The translations under genes and the position numbers were made by a program. The notes under the pieces are model-generated. The model ran no database searches, had not been told where the DNA came from, and saw nothing but the letters and a program-made list of their open reading frames with translations. Below, piece by piece: positions 28,645-38,447 of a stretch of DNA of 64,000 nt. The stretch's first letter is position 1; each line of letters starts with the position of its first letter. This stretch comes from Paenibacillus planticolens (GTDB lineage Bacteria; Bacillota; Bacilli; Paenibacillales; NBRC-103111): contig NZ_WHNZ01000078.1 of assembly GCF_013141725.1 (NCBI RefSeq), forward strand, positions 124,001-188,000. Reading direction: 5' to 3'.

Positions 28645-30465
28645 ATGAATTTGAACAAAAAGGTGTTTATCGGGTTTTTATTTTTTATTATTATCCCTTT
28701 GTTCGTGCTCGGCACTGCTGTGTATACGGTATCGCAACAGCTGATTGAGAAGAAGTACGGTGATTTGACGGAAGTTACTTTGCAAGCGATTTCCCGCAAC
28801 ATTTATTACATGTTCAAGGAAGCGAATTATTTCTCTGACTTTTGGATGGTCAAGGACAGCATTCAAGACATTTATCGAACGATTGACGAGGTCAGGCCGA
28901 ATGAAGAAGCGCCTTCGTCGTATGATTTGAATACGTTTGATACGCTGCTGCGCGGCTCCATTTTGACTTATTCGCCGATCCAATCGGTCATGATCTATAA
29001 CAATGCCGGCAAATCCTTCAGCGCGGGAAGAACGAGCGGAAATGCGCTGCCATGGAAAACGCTGTCGAGCAGTATGGCTTTTGAGCATATAAAAGAACTG
29101 AACGGGAGCCCGATGTGGATCGGCCCTTCTGAATATAAGGAGCTGGGCGCTGGGCGCGGGGAGTTCTATCAAGCGAGGATGGTCAAGGATTTCTGGACGA
29201 TGGACAATCTCGGCTACATGCTGCTCAAATTTAGGTTTAATGAGCTGGATCAAATTTTCAAATCCTTTAACACGAATGAAGAAAGCTCGAAGCGTTACTT
29301 GCTCGTAAATAAGAGCGGACTTATTTTCTATGACAATAAGCAGCATTTGGAAGGCGCCAATGTGCTTCAATTGCTGCAGGGCAAGCTGGATTTGCGGCAA
29401 GGCAATCAAAGCTTTCAAGCCAATTTTCAAAATGAAAAAAGTTTAGTTTCGCTCTATCATCTAAATATTAATCAAATGGGCGTACAGGATTGGAGTGTCG
29501 TGTCGATCACCTCATGGAAATACGTGGCGGGGGAAATCGAGACGATTATGAAGCTGGTCGCCGGGATTACGTTCGTTTGTTTGTTTTTTGCGCTGGTCTA
29601 TAATTTAGTGTTCGTTCGCCGCATCGTTCAACTAATTTTGCGCATGCTCAATGCGATGAAAAAAGTCGAACGCGGCGACTTGACGACGCGCATGGAGGAA
29701 AGCGGCAAGGATGAAACAACGGCGCTAGCCAGAGGTTTTAATAGTCTTGTCGTGCGGGTCGAGGATCTTCTGGAAGAGGTCAAACGCCAGCAGGACCGTA
29801 AAAATAAGGCTGAACTTATGCTGCTGCAGGCGCAGATCAAGCCGCATTTCTTGTTTAATACGCTGGAGTCCATCAATGTGCTCGCGATTCAAAACCAAGG
29901 CAAGAAAGTCAGTCAAATGGTATACCGGCTGGGCAATTTGCTAAGGATCGGCATGGAGAGCAGGGAAGAGATTTCGCTGAAACAAGAGCTGGAGCATCTC
30001 AAAAGCTATCTGGAAATTCAGGAGTTCCGCTTTGAAGATAAATTCCGGTACGAAATTGAGGCGGATGCAGAGATTCTGGATTTCAGCATCTTAAAGCTCA
30101 CCCTTCAACCGTTGGTAGAAAACGCTTTGCAGCACGGCTTTGAGCCTATCGACTATATGGGCGTTATTTCGATCAAAGTGACCGATGAAGGGGAACGAAT
30201 TGGATTGTACATTTTGGATAACGGGATAGGCATCTCCGCCGAGAAATTAGCTAAGTTTCATTATAAAACAGAGCTGGAAACACCTTTTCACGAGATATTG
30301 GGCGCCAATGTCAATGAAGAACGAAGAGGACTTGGCGTCAGCAATGTAGCTGACCGCGTACGCATTCAGTACGGTCCGCATTACGGCATGTTTATATGCA
30401 GTATGGAAGGACACGGAACGACGATTAAGATCGTGATTCCCAAAATAAAGGGGGCAGGCTTATGA
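28645..30465 (+). CDS. YesM-type sensor histidine kinase
   Basis: A 606-residue membrane kinase. First membrane helix at about residues 7-27, a large extracellular sensor domain (Cache-like by layout), second helix at about 297-318, HAMP to about 370, a His_kinase domain with QIKPHFLFNTLESI (His401) and a HATPase domain with the N-box VENALQHGFEP and the DNGIGIS G-box. It signals to the YesN-type regulator that overlaps its 3' end by four bases. In Paenibacillus such pairs usually sense sugars and control a nearby ABC importer. Confidence 0.92.
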   Translation: MNLNKKVFIGFLFFIIIPLFVLGTAVYTVSQQLIEKKYGDLTEVTLQAISRNIYYMFKEANYFSDFWMVKDSIQDIYRTIDEVRPNEEAPSSYDLNTFDTLLRGSILTYSPIQSVMIYNNAGKSFSAGRTSGNALPWKTLSSSMAFEHIKELNGSPMWIGPSEYKELGAGRGEFYQARMVKDFWTMDNLGYMLLKFRFNELDQIFKSFNTNEESSKRYLLVNKSGLIFYDNKQHLEGANVLQLLQGKLDLRQGNQSFQANFQNEKSLVSLYHLNINQMGVQDWSVVSITSWKYVAGEIETIMKLVAGITFVCLFFALVYNLVFVRRIVQLILRMLNAMKKVERGDLTTRMEESGKDETTALARGFNSLVVRVEDLLEEVKRQQDRKNKAELMLLQAQIKPHFLFNTLESINVLAIQNQGKKVSQMVYRLGNLLRIGMESREEISLKQELEHLKSYLEIQEFRFEDKFRYEIEADAEILDFSILKLTLQPLVENALQHGFEPIDYMGVISIKVTDEGERIGLYILDNGIGISAEKLAKFHYKTELETPFHEILGANVNEERRGLGVSNVADRVRIQYGPHYGMFICSMEGHGTTIKIVIPKIKGAGL

Positions 30466-32093
30466 GACTAAAGGCAATTTTGGCCGATGATGAGCCTAAC
30501 ATTTTACGAAATCTGCAAGCGGTTATACCGTGGGAAGAGCTGGAGATCGATATCGCAGGCACAGCTAAAAATGGGGTCGAAGCGCTGGAGCTATGCAGCC
30601 TGCATATGCCGGATTTGGTGATGAGCGACATTCGGATGCCCTTGATGGATGGGATTACGTTTGTTCAAAAGCTCCGTGAAATCAATGAGTCATGCAAAGT
30701 GCTGATGGTGACGGGCTATCAAGATTTCGAGTATGCGCGTTCGCTCATGCGGGTAGGGGTAAGCGATTATATATTAAAGCCGATTAACTATGAGGAGCTA
30801 GGCAATTGTATTCGTAAGCTGGCAAGCGAAATCAGGGACTCCAAGGTTATGAAGCAGGAAGAGCAGCACAAGTGGGGCAAAATGAAAAATTTAGCCTACG
30901 AGAAAATTTTGCAGGATGTTCTTATGAATTACTCCGAAATTTCCGCTTATTCGCTGCTTCCGATCGATAATATGGACCTGGAAACGTTGAAGTATGGTTT
31001 CATCATGATCGATGTGGACGATTATTCGCAAAAATCGCTTCCTTGGTCGGAGCAAGAACGAAAGCTGTGGAATTTCGCGGTCCGTAATGTTTTGCAAGAT
31101 TCATTAGCCGATTTCCAGGCGGAATTTTCCGTTTTGCAGATGCGTGAAGGCGAATGGTGTCTGCTGATTCAATGGGACGATGCCGGCGACGTGGAACAGG
31201 AACAGGCCCGCAAGGTCGGTGATGCCGGGGCGCAGTCACGATTATACGAAACAGCCCTTAAATTGCAAAAAGATGTCCGGGAATCCGTGAAATTGAGCAT
31301 TAGCGTTGGTTTCTTTCCTGATGCCGTCGGACTTCGCACACTCTCCGAAACGTACCGGAAGCTGCAGCGGTTCATGCAGTTGCATCTCGATAAGCAAGAA
31401 TCCGTGCTGCCTTATAAGGAATCCAAAGAGCCGTCAGATCCGAACAACTCTTTATGGTATTTAGTGGAGGAGATTGTGACCGGCCTCAAACAGTTGAATC
31501 GCAACAAAACGGAAGATGCATTAAACCGACTAAAACTGCTGCTGGAGGGCTTGCCGAACAGCTCTTTTGCCAGAGCCTATCAAATGCTGCATTTCCTGAT
31601 CCTCCATGTGCTTCGTGAATTGCGCGAAATGAATTCCCTCAATGTGCAGGAGGAGGAACAAGTATGGAGCCTCCTCGATAAGAGCGAAAGCATTCCGCAC
31701 CTGCATCAGGTCATGGTGCAGCTCGCAACTATCGGACTGCAAGGTACCAACAAGAAGAAGAACAGCGAGCTGCTGATGACAGCAGCGAAGGAGTATATTC
31801 GAACGCACTATGCCAATGATTTCGGGGTTGAAGATATTGCGAGCTTCCTTGGCATCTCTTCGAGTTATTTCAGTTTATTGTTTAAGCAGCAATTCGGGGA
31901 GACATTCGTCGAATACGTCACCAAGCACCGGATGGAGTTGGCAAAGTCGATGCTGCTGCACAGCGATAAGAGCATTACCGACATCGGAAAGTCGGTTGGA
32001 TATATCGAAAGGCGCTATTTTACAAAAGTATTCCAGAAGTTTACGGGCGAAATTCCGTCGGAATATCGGGAGAAGCGCATGAAGGCAAAGTAG
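30462..32093 (+). CDS. YesN-type response regulator with AraC DNA-binding domain
   Basis: A 543-residue regulator. The receiver domain has the acidic pocket (ADDEP) and phospho-acceptor Asp56 in MSDIRMP, Lys105 is in the LKPINYEEL segment. A long helical linker of about 300 residues follows, then an AraC-type pair of helix-turn-helix motifs at about 435-540 (VEDIASFLGISSSYFSLLFKQ and DIGKSVGY-ERRYFTKVFQK, the second quoted in two pieces). It should be phosphorylated by the kinase encoded just upstream and activate the following binding-protein and hexosaminidase genes. Confidence 0.92.
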   Translation: MRLKAILADDEPNILRNLQAVIPWEELEIDIAGTAKNGVEALELCSLHMPDLVMSDIRMPLMDGITFVQKLREINESCKVLMVTGYQDFEYARSLMRVGVSDYILKPINYEELGNCIRKLASEIRDSKVMKQEEQHKWGKMKNLAYEKILQDVLMNYSEISAYSLLPIDNMDLETLKYGFIMIDVDDYSQKSLPWSEQERKLWNFAVRNVLQDSLADFQAEFSVLQMREGEWCLLIQWDDAGDVEQEQARKVGDAGAQSRLYETALKLQKDVRESVKLSISVGFFPDAVGLRTLSETYRKLQRFMQLHLDKQESVLPYKESKEPSDPNNSLWYLVEEIVTGLKQLNRNKTEDALNRLKLLLEGLPNSSFARAYQMLHFLILHVLRELREMNSLNVQEEEQVWSLLDKSESIPHLHQVMVQLATIGLQGTNKKKNSELLMTAAKEYIRTHYANDFGVEDIASFLGISSSYFSLLFKQQFGETFVEYVTKHRMELAKSMLLHSDKSITDIGKSVGYIERRYFTKVFQKFTGEIPSEYREKRMKAK

Positions 32094-32118
32094 AGAAGCC
32101 TAAGGGAGATCAAGAAAG

Positions 32119-33459
32119 ATGAGAATAAGAACGTTGATCCAGGTAGCAGGGGTCGTGGCCGTATCGTTCATCCTGTCAGCTTGCAGCCGTTTAAACTTAA
32201 CCAATCTAAGCGGCGAAGCGCCTGGCTCCGGGGCTAAAGCAGAACCGGTTATGCTGACCATCCGTCATACGCAGGTCAAAGATACGCAGAAAAAACGTTT
32301 GGCGATGCTGCAGGAGGTCGTGAAAAACACGGAGGCGAAGGTGCCGGGTCTGTCGATTACACTGGATGGTGTAGAGGACAAGGTGAATCGGTTTGAAAAG
32401 CTGCGAGCTGAGATGGCCACCGGCAATCCGCCGGATATTTTCGACTTGTTCGGCGGAACGGACACGAAGGATTATGTCAAAGCGAACAGACTGCTTGATC
32501 TGACGCCTATATTGAACGAACTGGGGCTAATGAATAAGTTCTACAGCTTTGAGGAATTTACAGTCGACGGCAAAATTTATGGAATCCCGATGGCCGGGTA
32601 TGTCGAGGGCTTGTATTATAACAAAAAGATTTTGGCCGATCATCAAATCAAACCGCCTCAAACGTGGGATGAGCTGCTTGCCGCTGCAGCGAAACTGAAA
32701 GCTCAGAAAATAACGCCATTCGCGCTGGCGGCCAAAGATTCTTGGGTCATTAACATGATGAGCAATACGATGTGGGTGCGCACGGCAGGGCCGAAATCAA
32801 TCGAAGGGTTTCTGGACGGAAGCAAGCATTGGACGGATCCCGATGTTGTGGATGCTTTTGAGAAATACAACATGTTGGTGAAAAAAGGGTATTTCCAAGA
32901 GGGCAGCTTATTGCTTTCCTATGCCGAGCAGCAAAACAAATTCAGCAGCGGCGAGACAGCTTTCATGTTTGACGGAAGTTGGGCCAATACGCCGCTGCTT
33001 GATCCGGAGAAGTCTGCCATTGTGAAGGACATAGGCTTTATGAGCTTCCCGGATATGGGCGGTCCAGGCGACGGATATATCAATGGCGGTTGGTCAAACG
33101 CTTACGGCTTCTCGAAGAAAGCAACCCCAGCGCAGCTTGTTGCGATCAAGGAATTCATCAGACAGATGTACACGGAAGAGATGCAAAAAAGACAGCTGGT
33201 CGAAGAAGGCATGCCGCCGGCTATGAAGCTGCAGGATACGAGCGACTTGAATCCGTTGATTACACAAATTTTGGATGTGTTTGCAAACAGTAAAGGGGCT
33301 TTCCCCGCCTTCGACTCGCGCATTCAAACGAAGGTCCGTGAGAAACTGGAGCGCGGCATGCAGGAATTAGTCGGCGGAAGAACCGATCCTGTTACGCTGA
33401 TGACGGAAATACAGAAGCAGCAGGATGCTTCGAATAAGGAAGAAACGCATACGAATTAG
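32119..33459 (+). CDS. Extracellular substrate-binding lipoprotein, carbohydrate type
   Basis: A 446-residue family 1 solute-binding protein with a lipoprotein signal (lipobox LSAC, Cys22) and a Gly/Ala/Pro linker. The domain motifs (GNPPDIFDLFGGTD, YGIPMAGYVEGLYYNK) match sugar-binding lipoproteins. It lies 25 bases after the YesN gene and 56 before the NagZ-like gene, in one apparent operon. No permease genes are found in the group, so it may serve as a sensor partner for the YesM kinase or use permeases encoded elsewhere. Confidence 0.88.
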   Translation: MRIRTLIQVAGVVAVSFILSACSRLNLTNLSGEAPGSGAKAEPVMLTIRHTQVKDTQKKRLAMLQEVVKNTEAKVPGLSITLDGVEDKVNRFEKLRAEMATGNPPDIFDLFGGTDTKDYVKANRLLDLTPILNELGLMNKFYSFEEFTVDGKIYGIPMAGYVEGLYYNKKILADHQIKPPQTWDELLAAAAKLKAQKITPFALAAKDSWVINMMSNTMWVRTAGPKSIEGFLDGSKHWTDPDVVDAFEKYNMLVKKGYFQEGSLLLSYAEQQNKFSSGETAFMFDGSWANTPLLDPEKSAIVKDIGFMSFPDMGGPGDGYINGGWSNAYGFSKKATPAQLVAIKEFIRQMYTEEMQKRQLVEEGMPPAMKLQDTSDLNPLITQILDVFANSKGAFPAFDSRIQTKVREKLERGMQELVGGRTDPVTLMTEIQKQQDASNKEETHTN

Positions 33460-33515
33460 CAGGATGAACCGCATGCCTGAAAGATTAGCCATTTAAACCA
33501 AGGAGTGTGTCCGTT

Positions 33516-35150
33516 ATGTCATCGTCATCCGGCAACCTGCATCAACCGTTAACGCTGCGTCAAAAAGTCGGACAATTGTTCATTTGCGGCTTTGAATCTC
33601 CAGAGCCTAATGCAGCGATTACGCAATTAATTGAGGATTATGGGCTTGGCGGCGTCATCTATTTCCGACGTAATGTGAAAGAAGCGCACCAATTGGCCCG
33701 TTTGTCGGCAGAACTGCAAGAGATCAGTCTCCGAAGCGGCGGACAGCCGTTATTTATTGCTGTGGATCAAGAAGGCGGTATGGTGTCACGGATTGAAAAG
33801 GGAGCCACGCTGCTGCCGGGAAATATGGCGCTTGGGGCTGCTTTTGCACCGGCGGGCGTATATGCAAGCTCTAAAATCATGGGCAAGGAATTGCGCCAGA
33901 TGGGCGTGAATATGAACTTTGCGCCATGCCTCGATATTAACAATAACCGCTTGAATCCGGTCATCGGCGTACGTTCTTATGGGGAGACGGCTGCGATCGT
34001 AGGCGATATGGGGACGCATGCCGTGAAAGGCTTGCAGGACATGGGCGTGATTGCGACGGTTAAGCATTTTCCGGGGCACGGGGACACGTCAGAGGACTCG
34101 CATCATGATCTCCCGGTTGTTCCGCACAGCATGGAGCGGCTTATGGAGCTTGAGATGGCCCCTTTCATCAAAGCGATTGAAGGAGGCGTAGACGCGATTA
34201 TGACCGCGCATGTCGTGTTCGCGGCGTTAGAACAAAACGGTGTCCCCTCCACGTTATCGTATCGCATTTTAACGGAGCTGCTGCGGGAGGAATTGGGATT
34301 CAAAGGACTCATCGTAACGGACTGTCTGGAGATGAAGGCGATATCCGAAGGCATCGGAGTCGCAGAAGGCGCTGTGCGTGCCATTGAGGCCGGATCGGAT
34401 CTTATACTGGTTAGTCATAGGCTGGATCGCCAAGTGTCCGCCATGGAAGCGGTGATTGCAGCCGTTGAAAGCGGACGAATTCCTGAGTCTCGTATTGATG
34501 AGTCCGTTCTGCGGGTAATGACCTATAAGTGCAAAAGGGACATTCAGTACGATAGGCTTGAGCCGATCCCGGAAGGCGCTATTTCAACGCCGGAGCATCA
34601 GTTTTTGGCGAAAGAGCTTAGCCGTAAAAGCATTACGCTGGTGAAGAATGAAGCCGGCATACTTCTGGATAGGAACGAATCGACGCTCGTGATTTGGACG
34701 GAAGTGCAGACGGGAACGGAAATCGATGAGGTTGTGGACCGGCAGGGGACGCTGGGCAGTACGCTGTCTGCAATCTCAGGAAAGCCTGTTCAAGAAGTGT
34801 ACCTGGGACTGTACCCTTCAGAGTCGGAGATTGCCGCGGCTCTTCAAGCAGCCGAGAGCACGAAGCAGGCGGTTGTGGTCACGTATAATGCGGCGTTCTC
34901 GCCAGGACAGACGGGGTTGGTCAAAGCGTTGGCCGGGAAAGAAGATTTGCATCTTATCGTAGCCGCCGGCCGCAACCCCTATGATTTGCTTGAGTTTCCT
35001 GAGGTGAAGACGTATTTGGCCTGTTACGAAAATCGTCCGCTCGCGATGGTGTCCCTGGCGAATGTGCTGCTCGGGATCGAGAAGCCGGTTGGGCGGCTGC
35101 CTGTCACTTTGTCGGAACAATATCCGGTTGGATGGAGACAGGAGTTATGA
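33516..35150 (+). CDS. nagZ: Beta-N-acetylhexosaminidase, GH3 (NagZ-like)
   Basis: A 544-residue GH3 enzyme. The N-terminal TIM barrel contains the NagZ signature KHFPGHGDTSEDSHHDLP, whose His/Asp pair acts as the acid/base, and the nucleophile aspartate in VTDCLEMKAIS. A C-terminal GH3_C-like domain is present, as in B. subtilis NagZ. There is no signal peptide, so it works in the cytoplasm, removing N-acetylglucosamine from muropeptides or chitooligosaccharides. Start at 33516 has AAGGAG ten bases upstream; GTG 33507 is in frame but too close. Confidence 0.9.
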   Translation: MSSSSGNLHQPLTLRQKVGQLFICGFESPEPNAAITQLIEDYGLGGVIYFRRNVKEAHQLARLSAELQEISLRSGGQPLFIAVDQEGGMVSRIEKGATLLPGNMALGAAFAPAGVYASSKIMGKELRQMGVNMNFAPCLDINNNRLNPVIGVRSYGETAAIVGDMGTHAVKGLQDMGVIATVKHFPGHGDTSEDSHHDLPVVPHSMERLMELEMAPFIKAIEGGVDAIMTAHVVFAALEQNGVPSTLSYRILTELLREELGFKGLIVTDCLEMKAISEGIGVAEGAVRAIEAGSDLILVSHRLDRQVSAMEAVIAAVESGRIPESRIDESVLRVMTYKCKRDIQYDRLEPIPEGAISTPEHQFLAKELSRKSITLVKNEAGILLDRNESTLVIWTEVQTGTEIDEVVDRQGTLGSTLSAISGKPVQEVYLGLYPSESEIAAALQAAESTKQAVVVTYNAAFSPGQTGLVKALAGKEDLHLIVAAGRNPYDLLEFPEVKTYLACYENRPLAMVSLANVLLGIEKPVGRLPVTLSEQYPVGWRQEL

Positions 35151-35274
35151 GGCAAGGAAGTTATGACTGGTCATATGACGTATTTCACTAGACGCTAAAC
35201 CCCCTTTTTCGTTAAATTAGATGAGGTTAGTGCAACTTTTTTCTTCTTGTCACGTTAGAAAGGAGTTATGTTGG

Positions 35275-35325
35275 ATGGATCTATTTTATATTGAAAAGGG
35301 GTGTTTGTTATGTCTAATGTTGTAG
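35275..35325 (+). CDS. Possible 16-codon leader peptide overlapping the MFS start
   Basis: AAGGAG is nine bases before an ATG at 35275 that opens a 16-codon frame (MDLFYIEKGCLLCLML). It overlaps the start codon of the MFS gene (35310) in another frame and stops at 35325. Placement is like translation-coupled leader peptides of inducible resistance genes. There is no other evidence that it is made. Confidence 0.35.
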   Translation: MDLFYIEKGCLLCLML

Positions 35326-36581
35326 CCTCGGATGCGCCGACGATGCGGTCGTTTTTTGCCAATCGTTTCGTGCAATCCATTATGCTGTCTGGTCTTTTAT
35401 TACAAATCGGAATCTGGATTCGTAACTTTGCGATTCTTCTCTATGTCACAGATATGACCAATAACGATCCTTACTCGGTTTCTTTAATTTCGGTGGCCGA
35501 GTTTGCGCCAATCTTTATTTTCTCCTTTATTGGCGGTGCTTTTGCGGACCGGTGGAGACCCAAATTAACGATGGTTTGGTGCGATATCCTTAGTGCCGTT
35601 TCCGTGTTTGTCATTATGATTACCTTGTACTACGGCTCATGGAAGGCGATCTTCTTCGCTACGCTGGTCTCCTCCATCTTGTCCCAGTTCTCCCAACCGT
35701 CCGGAATGAAGCTGTTCAAGGTACATGTGCATGAATCCCAAATGCAGATGGGGATGTCATTGTTTCAATCCATGATGGCGATCTTCATGATCTTGGGGCC
35801 TATCATGGGCACTTTCGTCTACTATCACTTCGGGATCGAAGTCGCTGTGGCCATCATGGGCGTGTGCTTCCTGCTTTCCGCACTCGCGCTAACGTTTCTT
35901 CCTGCGGATCGCAAAAATGAAGGAGAAGCCGAGAAGCCATCCACGCACATTTTTGCTGAAATGGGTCAAGGATTTAAATATGTTCTGAAAAATAAAATGC
36001 TCGTCACCCTGGGCGGCTGCTTTGCCGTAGCAGGTTTGGCGATCGGTTTAATCTCCCCGCTGGGAATCTTCCTAGTAACGGAGAATCTGGGATTGCCGAA
36101 GGATCATTTGCAATGGTTTATGGCAGCTAACGGCATTGCGATGATTCTCGGCGGCGGTGTGACGATGGGCTTTTCCAAGAAAGTGTCCCCGCAAGCGCTG
36201 TTGATCGTCGGGATGTCTGTAAGTGTTGTGGCTTTTGCGGTATTGGGGTTGACCCATTTGGTATGGGTGGCGCTGTTGATGCAATTTTTCTCCGGGTTTG
36301 TCATGCCGGCTATTCAAATCGGGATCTCCACGATGATTCTCGGCAACACAGAAGAAGAGTTTGTTGGTCGTGTGAACGGGATTTTGAACCCGCTGTTCAT
36401 GGGAGCGATGGTGCTTACGATGAGTTTGGCGGGAAGGATTAAGGCTTCATTCTCGCTGGAGTCCATTTATGTCACTTCAGCCGTTCTCTTCCTGATTGGC
36501 GTATTTATTATGCTGCCTACGTTGAAGTACAAAGCGAGTGCAGCGGCTCAACCGAAGGCTGAGGAAGCTAATGCCGGGTAG
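35310..36581 (+). CDS. MFS transporter, exporter type (MFS_3-like)
   Basis: A 423-residue major facilitator with twelve hydrophobic segments. The N-terminal helix and the GGAFADRWRPKLTM loop after helix 2 are typical of the macrolide/enterobactin-exporter group. The substrate is unknown. The start at 35310 has AAAGGGG about nine bases upstream; an upstream GTG at 35301 is less likely. A terminator hairpin follows. It is transcribed as the NagZ operon but after a 159-base gap, so its link to that operon is doubtful. Confidence 0.85.
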   Translation: MSNVVASDAPTMRSFFANRFVQSIMLSGLLLQIGIWIRNFAILLYVTDMTNNDPYSVSLISVAEFAPIFIFSFIGGAFADRWRPKLTMVWCDILSAVSVFVIMITLYYGSWKAIFFATLVSSILSQFSQPSGMKLFKVHVHESQMQMGMSLFQSMMAIFMILGPIMGTFVYYHFGIEVAVAIMGVCFLLSALALTFLPADRKNEGEAEKPSTHIFAEMGQGFKYVLKNKMLVTLGGCFAVAGLAIGLISPLGIFLVTENLGLPKDHLQWFMAANGIAMILGGGVTMGFSKKVSPQALLIVGMSVSVVAFAVLGLTHLVWVALLMQFFSGFVMPAIQIGISTMILGNTEEEFVGRVNGILNPLFMGAMVLTMSLAGRIKASFSLESIYVTSAVLFLIGVFIMLPTLKYKASAAAQPKAEEANAG

Positions 36582-36603
36582 GGTTTGGCGGATGTTTACA
36601 AAT

Positions 36604-36650
36604 GGGACTGTCTTGGAGGGTCTAATCTGACCACCCTGGGCGGTCTCTTT
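36604..36650 (+). terminator. Terminator-like hairpin after the MFS gene
   Basis: Two-part stem GACTGTC..GGAGGGTC / GACCACCC..GGGCGGTC with a short T-rich end. Confidence 0.6.
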
Positions 36651-36669
36651 GTGTTTGGGGGAACGGGGG

Positions 36670-36752
36670 CTTGAGCCGTCGGAAAAGGCCTTCTCACGCG
36701 CCGAGACGGTGTGAAATCGCGGTGAGCCGTCCCAAAAGGCCGTCTCAAACCT
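36670..36752. repeat. Intergenic motif cluster D (TGAGCCGTCNNAAAAGGCC type)
   Basis: Two direct copies at 36672-36697 and 36723-36748 share TGAGCCGTC-NN-AAAAGGCC-N-TCTCA. A GAGACGG inverted fragment lies between them. No ORF spans the gap. Confidence 0.6.
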
Positions 36753-36826
36753 CTAACTCAACCTACTGCAAGCACGCACGATTTCTGTTAGGATTACGGT
36801 ATGAGATGATAAAAGGTGAGTGATTC

Positions 36827-38440
36827 ATGCTTCAGTTGCTTCAGTTGTTCGTAGATATGATGGAGCGGGTAGGTTTCTTGATAGCGCTTGCGTTTGCCTT
36901 TTCCCGCAGCCGCTGGATGCGCAGTTACATGAGCTATCAGGGTGACAGGACGTATCAATGGCGCTTCCTGTTCTTTTTTTCAGCTTATGCGATACTTGCG
37001 ACGTATTCGGGTGTGACCGTTTCCGACTATACGTACAGGCCGGCGCCTTGGATCGGCGAAGTTGCGCCGACGGCGGCGATCGCGAACGCGCGAACCGTTG
37101 GTGTTGTCATTGCCGGACTGCTCGGCGGCGTCAAGAGCGGGTTCATCGTCGGCGTCTTGGCAGGAGTTCATCGCTACAGCTTAGGGGGATTCGTTGCCGT
37201 TGCTTGTATGATCGCGCCTATTCTGCAAGGTATTTTGGCAGGACTGTGCCGCAATGCGTTCAAGAAGCGCTTCCGTCAAGTATCGTCCGTGCAGCTCGCT
37301 TTTGTTGTTGGTTTCATGGCCGAATCCTTGCAGATGATTCTTATTCTTGCTTTAGCTAAGCCGTGGAATGATGCGCTTGAGTTGGTTTCGCTTATTGGCT
37401 TGCCGCAGACACTCGCAAACAGTATCGGCGTTGCCTTGTATTTTGTGCTGTACAATACGATGGAGCGGGAAGAGGCGCGAATTGGCGATGAGCATGCCCG
37501 TAAAGCGCTGCAGATTGCGGATATGACAATGCCGCTGTGGCGGCTGGAGTTCGACAAGGCCGTAGCGGAAATCGGAAAAGTGTTGAATGAGGAAATGAGG
37601 GCTGCCGGCGCATTTTTCAGCAAGGATGGCGAAGCGTGGGTAGCGGAAGGCAGAAAAACGCAGCACTGGAACGATTTGCTCATCCGTGTGCCGAATCGCC
37701 CGCTGGTCGGGCAGTTTCGCTTGTATTTTGAGCGGGAACAGGATGACAATCCGTCACGCAGGCGAATGCTGTCCTCCCTGGCGGAACTGCTCTCCCAGCA
37801 GTATGCGTTCGTCGAATCCGAGCGGCAGACGCAGTTGTTGGCGGATGCGGAGATTCGCTCGCTGCAGGCGCAGATGAATCCTCACTTCCTGTTTAATGTG
37901 CTGAACACGGTCAAATCCTTTATCCGCACGAAACCGGAAGAGGCGCGACAGATGGTCATGCACTTATCCAGATTTTTGCGCAAAAATATGAGCCACGGGA
38001 ACCAGAGCCTCATCACCATACGCGATGAATACGAATTGGTGATGTCTTACCTCAGCTTGATCAAATCCCGCTTGGGGGATCAGATGGAATTTTACGCTGA
38101 AATCGATGAAAAGCTGCTGGATCATTCGATTCCTCCGTTTACGATCCAACCACTGATTGAGAATGCCATTGTTCACGGTATTAAAAACAAGCCGGGCATC
38201 GGAATCATCAGGCTTACCGTGCAAGAGGAGCGCAACAATGGCAAGCCTCGTACGCGTATTACTGTAGAGGACAACGGAATCGGACTGGAAGCCGCCGGGC
38301 TGGGCAGTCAGATGGAGCACGCCGGGATGGCTTTGCGGAATATCGAGCAGCGTTTGAATTATCATTACGGCAAAGAGCATCCGCTGGAAATCGTGAGCAA
38401 GCCGGGGGAAGGCACGATGATTACATTTTGGGTGAGGTGA
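36827..38440 (+). CDS. LytS-type sensor histidine kinase
   Basis: A 537-residue kinase. About residues 5-200 form the 5TMR-LYT membrane domain (six helices with the AIANARTVGVVIAGLLGG signature), followed by a GAF-like region to about 340, a His_kinase domain with QMNPHFLFNVLNTVKS (His353) and a HATPase domain (IENAIVHGI, EDNGIGL). LytS/BtsS kinases sense pyruvate or membrane state. Its regulator gene follows after seven bases, then cstA. Confidence 0.93.
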   Translation: MLQLLQLFVDMMERVGFLIALAFAFSRSRWMRSYMSYQGDRTYQWRFLFFFSAYAILATYSGVTVSDYTYRPAPWIGEVAPTAAIANARTVGVVIAGLLGGVKSGFIVGVLAGVHRYSLGGFVAVACMIAPILQGILAGLCRNAFKKRFRQVSSVQLAFVVGFMAESLQMILILALAKPWNDALELVSLIGLPQTLANSIGVALYFVLYNTMEREEARIGDEHARKALQIADMTMPLWRLEFDKAVAEIGKVLNEEMRAAGAFFSKDGEAWVAEGRKTQHWNDLLIRVPNRPLVGQFRLYFEREQDDNPSRRRMLSSLAELLSQQYAFVESERQTQLLADAEIRSLQAQMNPHFLFNVLNTVKSFIRTKPEEARQMVMHLSRFLRKNMSHGNQSLITIRDEYELVMSYLSLIKSRLGDQMEFYAEIDEKLLDHSIPPFTIQPLIENAIVHGIKNKPGIGIIRLTVQEERNNGKPRTRITVEDNGIGLEAAGLGSQMEHAGMALRNIEQRLNYHYGKEHPLEIVSKPGEGTMITFWVR

Positions 38441-38447
38441 ATCGCGG

